In this document: positions 34,567 to 39,865 of the stretch, piece after piece
How positions within the stretch are numbered: the first letter of the stretch is position 1
Layout of the letters: every line of letters begins with the position of its first letter
Assembly (NCBI GenBank): GCA_903830285.1
Contig: CAIKTE010000195.1
Coordinates: forward strand, 1 to 39,865
Source: an uncultured Chitinophagaceae bacterium
GTDB taxonomy: Bacteria > Bacteroidota > Bacteroidia > Chitinophagales > Chitinophagaceae
Reading direction: 5' to 3'
DNA length: 39,865 bases
Translations under genes and position numbers: made by a program
Notes under the pieces: model-generated
Seen by the model: the letters and a program-made list of their open reading frames with translations, nothing else
Told to the model about the DNA's origin: nothing
Databases searched by the model: none

Positions 34567-34574
34567 TAATTTTA
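34567..34574 (+). promoter_or_regulatory. -7-like element before the DCC gene (TAATTTTA)
   Basis: TAATTTTA differs from TAnnTTTG by its last base and is exactly 4 nt before the ATG at 34579, matching the spacing at lysA. A TTG at 34540-34542 lies 24 nt upstream, inside the yebC terminator. Confidence 0.35.
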
Positions 34575-34578
34575 TAAA

Positions 34579-34998
34579 ATGGTTGATGTAATAGAAATAA
34601 AAGATCCTGTTGTTTTATTTGATGGTCTCTGCAACCTATGTGTGGGTTCTGTTCAGTTCATTATTAAACGTGATAGTCATAAGAAATTTCGCTTTGCATC
34701 ATTACAATCATCTTTCGGGAAAGCTGTTTTGAAGAAAGCAGGTGCGAGTGAAGATAATTTCAATTCATTTATCCTGTTGGAAGACGGAAAAATATCAACC
34801 CGATCAACAGCTGCTTTAAGAGTTTGCAAACAATTATCGGGAGGATGGAAACTACCGTATGCGCTGATCATTATACCTGCATTTATCAGAAATTATATTT
34901 ATGCTATCATTGCCAATAACCGATATAAATGGTTTGGTAAAAAAGAGGAATGCTGGTTGCCGGATGAGAAGCTTAAATCTTTATTCTTGGATCAATAA
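34579..34998 (+). CDS. DCC1-like thiol-disulfide oxidoreductase (DUF393)
   Basis: 139 residues of the DCC family: VVLFDGLCNLCVGSVQFIIKRD has the diagnostic DGxCxxC site near the N terminus, and the rest has the thioredoxin-like RFASLQSSFGKAVL and SFILLEDGKISTRSTAALRVCKQL segments. DCC proteins are predicted redox proteins; in Bacteroidota they are commonly small cytoplasmic or membrane-associated domains of unknown target. No signal peptide is visible. It is convergent with the 2-oxoacid dehydrogenase gene across a spacer containing a palindromic repeat and a bidirectional terminator. Confidence 0.88.
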   Translation: MVDVIEIKDPVVLFDGLCNLCVGSVQFIIKRDSHKKFRFASLQSSFGKAVLKKAGASEDNFNSFILLEDGKISTRSTAALRVCKQLSGGWKLPYALIIIPAFIRNYIYAIIANNRYKWFGKKEECWLPDEKLKSLFLDQ

Positions 34999-35044
34999 AG
35001 CTGTACAACATATAATCAGGCTGTTTTACACCTCTACGCTTCGG

Positions 35045-35115
35045 GTCTTGTTCGGGTCAAGTCCATTAGTTAGTGGACTTGACCCGAAGCAGGTACAAAG
35101 AAAACACGAAGAAGG
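35045..35115 (+). repeat. Palindromic repeat element, copy B
   Basis: Same core as 20172-20219: arms TTCGGGTCAAGTCCA (35051-35065) and TGGACTTGACCCGAA (35074-35088) are perfectly complementary (15 bp), with an 8-nt centre of one base difference each side from copy A, and degenerate outer ends. The tail AAAGAAAACACGAAGAAGG (35097-35115) matches the reverse complement of the copy A tail. It sits in the spacer between the DCC gene and the E1 gene. Confidence 0.85.
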
Positions 35116-35167
35116 CCTTACTGAAACCATAATCGATTTTAACAAAAAGCTAAGTCTTAACTAAAAA

Positions 35168-35208
35168 CAAAAAGGGTCAGGCATCTACCAGACACCTGAC
35201 CCTTTTTG
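35168..35208. terminator. Bidirectional terminator between the DCC and E1 genes
   Basis: CAAAAAGGGTCAGG (35168-35181) pairs perfectly with CCTGACCCTTTTTG (35195-35208), a 14-bp stem; the inner TCT/AGA can extend it across a 2-nt internal loop. A-run and T-run on opposite sides suit both convergent genes. Confidence 0.9.
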
Positions 35209-35225
35209 TAAATAATATCAACTCA

Positions 35226-37616
35226 TCATTCATTCAGCATCTGCTGAATAGTATTGAATATTTCTTCTGCATTGGGTTTACTGAAATAATCGCCATCACT
35301 TCCGTAGGATGGTCTGTGTGCTTTTGCGGTAATGGTTCTTGCAGCGACATCCAGCCATTGGTAACCGCCTTGTTCTTCCATTACTTTATTGAACATATAC
35401 GCAGCACCACCACCCGGAACATCTTCATCAATAAATACAATGCGGTTTGTTTTCTTTAATGATTCGAGTATGGCATGATGAATATCGAATGGCAATAATG
35501 TTTGTACATCTATGATCTCACAACTGATATTGAATCTTTCCAAACGTTCTGCTGCATCCTGAATGATCCTTAAAGTAGAACCGTAAGAAACAACCGTAAT
35601 ATCATTCCCTTCTCTGATGATCTCAGGAATACCCAATGGTACATTAAACTCTAATAAATTACCCGGTAACTTTTCTTTTAAACGATATCCATTTAAACAT
35701 TCGATCACCAATGCAGGATCATTGCTTCTTAATAAAGTATTATACATACCCACTGCCTGTACCATATTACGTGGTACACAAACATACATACCCCGAAGTG
35801 CATTGATGATCATTCCCATCGGACTGCCGCTATGCCATATTCCTTCCAGCCGATGTCCGCGAGTGCGGATAATGATGGGGCATGATTGCTGTCCTTTTGT
35901 TCTGAAATGTGTAGTAGACGCATCGTCACTTAGAGGTTGCAGCCCGTACAATAAATAATCTAAATATTGTATTTCCGCGATCGGTCTCAAACCTCTCAAA
36001 GCCATGCCGATTGCTTGGCCCATGATGGTCAATTCTCTGATACCTGTATCAAAAATCCGGTCATTGCCATGTTTTACTTGTAAGCCAGAAAATCCCTGGT
36101 TCACATCACCGATCTGTCCAACATCTTCCCCGAATGCAAATACCAATGGATCATGCTGGAACAGCATATCGAAATATTTATTCAATATCTCATAACCGTT
36201 AACCGTTGGAGCATCAAATTGAACAAGTGGCTTTATGATCTCAACCTTCAATGCGCTTTTAGGTCCTTCATTATACAAATGAGAGCTGTATAAATGCTGG
36301 CTCTCTTTCAATAAGCTGTTATAGTATTCTTTAAAGTCGGGAATGGATGGAGAATAAGGTGCTGCTTCCATTACCAATGATAAAGTTCGAAGTATATCTC
36401 TTCTTAAAGGCTCTACATTGTTTTGCAACTCAGCAGCTAATTGCTGCATATAGTTATATGAATCCATATCACTCACCACTATGGATCGGATCATCTCGGA
36501 AGCTTTTGCAACATGTTCACGAATGGGAGATAAAAATTTATCCCATGCTCTTACCTTGGCATCACGTACAAATTCTTTGGCTTCATAATCAATGCTGTTT
36601 AACTCTTCGTGTGTAGCAATATTATTGGCAACGATCCATTCCTTGAATTTTTTGATACAATCCCATTCACGCTCCCACTCCAAACGTTTAGGGTCTTTAT
36701 ACCTTTCATGACTACCACTGGTAGAATGACCTTGCGGCTGAGTCATTTCTTCCACATGGAATATAGCAGGGGTATGTGTTTCTCGGATCTTTTGTAAGCC
36801 CTCTTCAAATACTTCGCACATGCTTGCATAATCCCATGCTTTCACTTTATAGATCTCTATGCCGTTTGTATCTGCTTTTTTCTGCATTCCCTCCAAGGCA
36901 ACAGAAATAGAACCTTTTGTAGTTTGATAAGATTTAGGAACAGAAATCCCATACCCGTCATCCCAAACAAAAACTGCCAATGGAACCTGTAATACACCGG
37001 CTGCATTGATTGTTTCCCAAAAATGGCCTTCACTGGTAGCTGAATCACCTATGGAACAAAAACAAATTTCATTTCCATGATGACTCAATGTATCGAAACC
37101 TTGTAAACCGGGAGTATTTCTGAAGCATTTAGAAGCGAATGCCAATCCCAATGCCCTCGGCATTTGAGAAGCCGTGGGTGCCATATCGGAAGAGATATTT
37201 TTACGATTAGCTAAATCTAACCAGTTACCGTTTTCATCCACTGTTTTGGTTGCAAAATGAGAAACCATCTGACGGCCTGAACTAAATGGTTCATTCATCA
37301 GATCCGGATCAGCAAATAATTGGGAGAAGAATTGTTCTACACTTGCCAGTCCTGCTGCAAACATAAAGGTCTGATCACGATAATATCCAGCTCTAAAATC
37401 ACCTGCTTTAAAAAATTTAGACGCGGCAATCTGAGCAACTTCCTTACCATCGCCAAAAATGCCAAATTTGGCCTTACCGGTCAATACTTCGCGGCGGCCA
37501 ATTAAACTTGCTTCTCGGCTTACCATCGCTACACGGTAATCCTCAAGCACCTGAGTTCTAAATCCTTCGTAAGAAAGCATATCATCTTTATATGCCAAGG
37601 TAATTGTTTGTTCCAT
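35226..37616 (-). CDS. 2-oxoacid dehydrogenase E1, fused alpha and beta subunits
   Basis: About 796 residues. Residues ~1-420 are the thiamine-diphosphate E1-alpha part (IGDSATSEGHFWETINAAG with the ThDP motif; the usual GDG is GDS; and the EMTQPQGHSTSGSHERYKDP phosphorylation-loop-like region). Residues ~465-796 are E1-beta (FAFGEDVGQIGDVNQGF, DTGIRELTIMGQAIGMAL, IDVQTLLPFD, FIDEDVPGGGAAY). It decarboxylates pyruvate or a branched-chain 2-oxoacid and hands the acyl group to a lipoyl E2, which is not in the window. Substrate choice cannot be made by eye. The start at 37616 (MEQTITLAYKDD) is preferred over 37673: a promoter element lies 4 nt before it. Confidence 0.93.
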   Translation of the reverse strand: MEQTITLAYKDDMLSYEGFRTQVLEDYRVAMVSREASLIGRREVLTGKAKFGIFGDGKEVAQIAASKFFKAGDFRAGYYRDQTFMFAAGLASVEQFFSQLFADPDLMNEPFSSGRQMVSHFATKTVDENGNWLDLANRKNISSDMAPTASQMPRALGLAFASKCFRNTPGLQGFDTLSHHGNEICFCSIGDSATSEGHFWETINAAGVLQVPLAVFVWDDGYGISVPKSYQTTKGSISVALEGMQKKADTNGIEIYKVKAWDYASMCEVFEEGLQKIRETHTPAIFHVEEMTQPQGHSTSGSHERYKDPKRLEWEREWDCIKKFKEWIVANNIATHEELNSIDYEAKEFVRDAKVRAWDKFLSPIREHVAKASEMIRSIVVSDMDSYNYMQQLAAELQNNVEPLRRDILRTLSLVMEAAPYSPSIPDFKEYYNSLLKESQHLYSSHLYNEGPKSALKVEIIKPLVQFDAPTVNGYEILNKYFDMLFQHDPLVFAFGEDVGQIGDVNQGFSGLQVKHGNDRIFDTGIRELTIMGQAIGMALRGLRPIAEIQYLDYLLYGLQPLSDDASTTHFRTKGQQSCPIIIRTRGHRLEGIWHSGSPMGMIINALRGMYVCVPRNMVQAVGMYNTLLRSNDPALVIECLNGYRLKEKLPGNLLEFNVPLGIPEIIREGNDITVVSYGSTLRIIQDAAERLERFNISCEIIDVQTLLPFDIHHAILESLKKTNRIVFIDEDVPGGGAAYMFNKVMEEQGGYQWLDVAARTITAKAHRPSYGSDGDYFSKPNAEEIFNTIQQMLNE

Positions 37617-37620
37617 GCTA

Positions 37621-37628
37621 CAAAAATA
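37621..37628 (-). promoter_or_regulatory. -7 element of the E1 gene (TATTTTTG)
   Basis: Minus-strand TATTTTTG (37628-37621) matches TAnnTTTG and is exactly 4 nt from the ATG at 37616; no well-spaced TTG is seen. The position argues that the true start is 37616 and that the mRNA is nearly leaderless. Confidence 0.5.
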
Positions 37629-37798
37629 ATTATTAAGATATCTAGGAAAATCCGATGAAAACAGACTGTGCAAAGATTTAGTTTCCAGCTAAAAATCAAT
37701 TATTTTCGGAATTTTAAAGCTGATATTTTTCGGAAAACCTTAACCTGTTGGATAAATATAATTCTATAATTTTACCCGACTCTAAATTTAAATCAAGT

Positions 37799-38254
37799 AT
37801 GAAAAGAATTGCCTTCATTTTGACTGCCTTTTTTGTGATGAATATGGCGAAAGCCCAAACAGCAACTGTTGCAAAAGACGTCAACAAATTATTTGAGTTT
37901 GCCAATAGTGAGTATGATTTTGGAAAGATCACATTTGGGAAACCCGTTAAATATGATGTTTTGATTAAAAATATTGGAATTGATTCTGCATCATTGGACA
38001 ATGTTCAGGTGGGATGTCATTGCACCACTCCGGAATACGAAAAGGGAAAAAGATTTGGTCCGGGTCAAACCATCAAGCTTACTTTAGGTTTCAGCGGTGA
38101 TCAGATGGGAGTATTCAGTAAAATGGCCACCATTTATCTGAGTGGAGGATTGAGTAAAGTAGTTACTTTTAAGGGTGAGACCTTCACGCCTCCTGCTAAT
38201 CCTGCACCAGCAAATGCAGCTACCGAAAAATTAAAGACAGCTACTTCGAATTAA
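37799..38254 (+). CDS. DUF1573 periplasmic protein, longer paralogue
   Basis: About 151 residues: signal peptide (MKRIAFILTAFFVMNMAKAQ) and one DUF1573 Ig-like domain (FANSEYDFGKITFGKPVKYDVLIKNIG, then VGCHCTTPEY). The Cys-x-Cys-Thr-Thr-Pro motif at the loop is typical of the family. A tail rich in Ala/Pro/Asn follows. The function of DUF1573 is not established; such proteins resemble choice-anchor/MSP-like beta-sandwiches. The start at 37799 is preferred over 37748, which would put an extra hydrophilic segment before the signal peptide. It lies 25 nt before its smaller paralogue. Confidence 0.85.
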   Translation: MKRIAFILTAFFVMNMAKAQTATVAKDVNKLFEFANSEYDFGKITFGKPVKYDVLIKNIGIDSASLDNVQVGCHCTTPEYEKGKRFGPGQTIKLTLGFSGDQMGVFSKMATIYLSGGLSKVVTFKGETFTPPANPAPANAATEKLKTATSN

Positions 38255-38279
38255 TAAAAAAATCAAAATCAGTATCCTC

Positions 38280-38639
38280 ATGAAGAAGTTCTTCCTAGCC
38301 ATATTTTTATTTGTTTCCATTGTCAGCTTTGCGCAGGAATCGGTAAAATTCAGCAATACAAAACACAGTTTCGGAAAGATAAAAAAAGGAACACCGGTAA
38401 CTTATACCTTCACTTTTTCAAATGTAGGCACGAAACCATTAGTGGTGGAAGTAGCTACTGCCGACTGTGGTTGCACAACTCCTGATTATCCCAAACAACC
38501 TATTGCCAAAGGGAAAGAAGGCAAAATAAAAGTAACATTCAATGCTGCGGCATCGGGTGCATTCCATAAAAGTGTGAATGTAAAATTTGCAAATATCGAT
38601 ATGCCTACATTACTAAGTATTGATGGGGAAGTTCTATAA
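38280..38639 (+). CDS. DUF1573 periplasmic protein, shorter paralogue
   Basis: 119 residues with a signal peptide (MKKFFLAIFLFVSIVSFAQ) and one DUF1573 domain: FSNTKHSFGKIKKGTPVTYTFTFSNVG, then ATADCGCTTPDYPKQPI and the closing KVTFNAAASGAFHKSVNVKF. It has the same CxCTTP loop as the upstream protein and almost nothing else outside the domain. The pair is 25 nt apart and likely cotranscribed; a terminator follows. Possibly a periplasmic binding or structural protein. Confidence 0.88.
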   Translation: MKKFFLAIFLFVSIVSFAQESVKFSNTKHSFGKIKKGTPVTYTFTFSNVGTKPLVVEVATADCGCTTPDYPKQPIAKGKEGKIKVTFNAAASGAFHKSVNVKFANIDMPTLLSIDGEVL

Positions 38640-38671
38640 GCAAAAAATAATTGATAAGCTATATTGGATAG

Positions 38672-38700
38672 AACGCTGTTAGTAAACTAACAGCGTTTTT
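38672..38700 (+). terminator. Intrinsic terminator after the DUF1573 pair
   Basis: AACGCTGTTAG (38672-38682) and CTAACAGCGTT (38687-38697) form a perfect 11-bp stem with a 4-nt loop, followed by TTT, 33 nt after the stop. Confidence 0.9.
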
Positions 38701-38703
38701 CTT

Positions 38704-38733
38704 TTGTATGCTGTACTACGGCAGCTATCTTTG
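38704..38733 (+). promoter_or_regulatory. Promoter of the aminotransferase gene (TTG-19-TATCTTTG)
   Basis: TTG (38704-38706), 19 nt, then TATCTTTG (38726-38733), an exact match to the Bacteroidota consensus, with 4 nt to the ATG at 38738. The mRNA would be leaderless or nearly so. Confidence 0.75.
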
Positions 38734-38737
38734 TGTT

Positions 38738-39865
38738 ATGTTACAAATAAGTCAACGCGGACAATTAATGCCCGCATCCCCCATTCGCAAACTGGTACCC
38801 TATGCAGAAGCTGCAAAAAAAAGAGGTATTAAAGTGTATCATTTAAATATCGGTCAGCCTGATATCGAAACACCTAAATTGGTCTTAGATGCTGTAAGAA
38901 ACAGCAACTTTAAGGTATTGGAATACAGCCACAGTGCAGGCAATGAAAGCTACCGTAAAAAACTGGTTGGCTATTATAAAACTGTTGGCATTGATGTTAC
39001 TTATGATCAGATCATCATAACAACGGGCGGAAGTGAAGCTATTCTATTTGGCTTTATGGCTTGTCTTGATCCGGGAGATGAAGTAATCATACCTGAACCT
39101 TTTTATGCAAATTACAATGGCTTTGCAGTTGCAGCGGGTGTTAAGGTTGTTCCTGTTACTTCCAATATTGAAAGCGGCTTTGCTTTACCGGCCATTGAAG
39201 AATTTGAAAAGAAGATCACTGCAAAAACAAAAGCCATCGTGATCTGTAATCCCAATAATCCAACCGGATATTTATATACTGAAGCAGAAATGCTGGCTTT
39301 GAAAGATTTGATCATCAAACATGATCTGTATTTATTTTCCGATGAAGCATATCGTGAATTTTGTTATGAAGGAAAGCAGATCAGCGCCATGCATTTAACA
39401 GGTGTTGATGAACATGTTGTGTTGATGGATACCATCAGTAAAAGATACAGTGCCTGCGGCGGAAGGATCGGAGCCTTGGTTACAAAAAATAAAAAACTGT
39501 TAGATGCTGTGATGAAATTTGCACAGGCAAGATTAAGTCCGCCATCCTTTGCACAAATAGCCGGTGAAGCTGCTATTGATCTCCCTTCCAATTATTTTGA
39601 TACAACAAAAGCAGAATATAAATCACGCAGAGATCTGATCGTAAAAAGATTGAATGCAATGGAGGGTGTTTTCTGTCCAAATCCGGGTGGTGCATTTTAT
39701 GCCATGGCAAAATTACCCATTGATGATGCAGATGTTTTTTGTCAATGGCTATTAGAAGATTTCAATTACAATCATCAAACAGTCATGCTGGCCCCTGCAA
39801 CCGGTTTTTACGGCACTGAAGGATTGGGCAAACAAGAAGTAAGATTAGCCTATGTACTGAATCTG
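38738..39865 (+). CDS. Class I/II PLP aminotransferase (cut by window edge)
   Basis: 376 residues are visible and the frame is open to the last base, so the C terminus is missing. Fold type I aminotransferase, aspartate-aminotransferase-like: MPASPIRKLVPYAEAAKKRG, HLNIGQPDIETP (substrate loop), TTGGSEAILFG, ICNPNNPTGYLY, the DEAYREF region and the PLP Lys in MDTISKRYSACGGRIG. It transfers an amino group between an amino acid and 2-oxoglutarate in the cytoplasm; the exact substrate (Asp, aromatic, or other) is not decided by this part. It starts with ATG 4 nt after a consensus promoter. Confidence 0.92.
   Translation, partial: MLQISQRGQLMPASPIRKLVPYAEAAKKRGIKVYHLNIGQPDIETPKLVLDAVRNSNFKVLEYSHSAGNESYRKKLVGYYKTVGIDVTYDQIIITTGGSEAILFGFMACLDPGDEVIIPEPFYANYNGFAVAAGVKVVPVTSNIESGFALPAIEEFEKKITAKTKAIVICNPNNPTGYLYTEAEMLALKDLIIKHDLYLFSDEAYREFCYEGKQISAMHLTGVDEHVVLMDTISKRYSACGGRIGALVTKNKKLLDAVMKFAQARLSPPSFAQIAGEAAIDLPSNYFDTTKAEYKSRRDLIVKRLNAMEGVFCPNPGGAFYAMAKLPIDDADVFCQWLLEDFNYNHQTVMLAPATGFYGTEGLGKQEVRLAYVLNL

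Noticed and set aside
34901-35164. 87-codon plus-strand frame through the palindromic element
   Set aside because: It begins inside the DCC gene in another frame and runs through the palindrome; amino-acid content reflects the repeat, not a protein.
1-39865. CRISPR array, integrase, transposase or phage genes
   Set aside because: I saw no regularly spaced direct repeats and no recombinase, transposase or phage structural protein among the coding regions.

Overview
The window looks like an AT-rich chromosomal segment from a Bacteroidota bacterium, most likely of the Chitinophagaceae or a near relative. Several features support this: a TonB-dependent receptor tail, a SecA of about 1,100 residues, two DUF1573 lipoprotein-like/periplasmic proteins, a single-chain E1 alpha/beta 2-oxoacid dehydrogenase, almost no Shine-Dalgarno sequences, and promoters of the Bacteroidota type (TTG, about 19-22 nt, then TAnnTTTG). 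No phage, integrase, transposase or CRISPR array was seen; most genes are core metabolism.

Region by region. 1-2.3 kb: end of a TonB receptor, a tRNA-Cys with a poorly paired acceptor stem, and a fusion of a siroheme-synthase (Met8/CysG-N) domain to a TauE/SafE (TSUP) membrane domain. 2.5-4.5 kb: a stand-alone receiver domain with Glu at the phospho-acceptor position, divergent from hemN. 4.5-10.2 kb (minus strand): malic enzyme MaeB, MlaE-type permease, secreted thioredoxin-like protein, DUF4442 protein and a beta-CASP metallo-beta-lactamase. 10.5-15.6 kb (minus): a deoC-led cluster of DERA, full-length aldehyde dehydrogenase, truncated aldehyde dehydrogenase without a catalytic domain, SPOR-domain protein and M20 amidohydrolase. 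The two dehydrogenases together have the architecture of a split ALDH16. 15.7-19.9 kb (minus): MORN-repeat protein and secA.

19.9-26.3 kb (plus): a 677-bp gap holding a perfect 48-bp palindrome, then atpG standing alone, scpB, lysA, an MlaF-type ATPase, a small charged secreted protein, a thioredoxin-like protein and mdh. 26.4-31.9 kb (minus): a DAACS symporter, a DedA protein and two paralogous MFS transporters in a tight run, followed by a family 9 glycosyltransferase with its own promoter. 32-35 kb (plus): an APC amino-acid permease, a YebC protein and a DCC thiol-disulfide oxidoreductase. Then come a second copy of the palindromic element, a bidirectional terminator, the E1 alpha/beta dehydrogenase (minus), two DUF1573 proteins, and the start of a class I aminotransferase cut by the window edge.

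The metabolic theme is central carbon and C4/C2 acids: malic enzyme, malate dehydrogenase, 2-oxoacid dehydrogenase, DERA with aldehyde oxidation, and a dicarboxylate/amino-acid symporter. The items I find most worth a second look are the split-ALDH16/DERA cluster, the siroheme-synthase/TSUP fusion, the two-copy palindromic repeat family, and a fixed TAnnTTYG-4 nt-ATG arrangement at several genes that suggests leaderless mRNAs.
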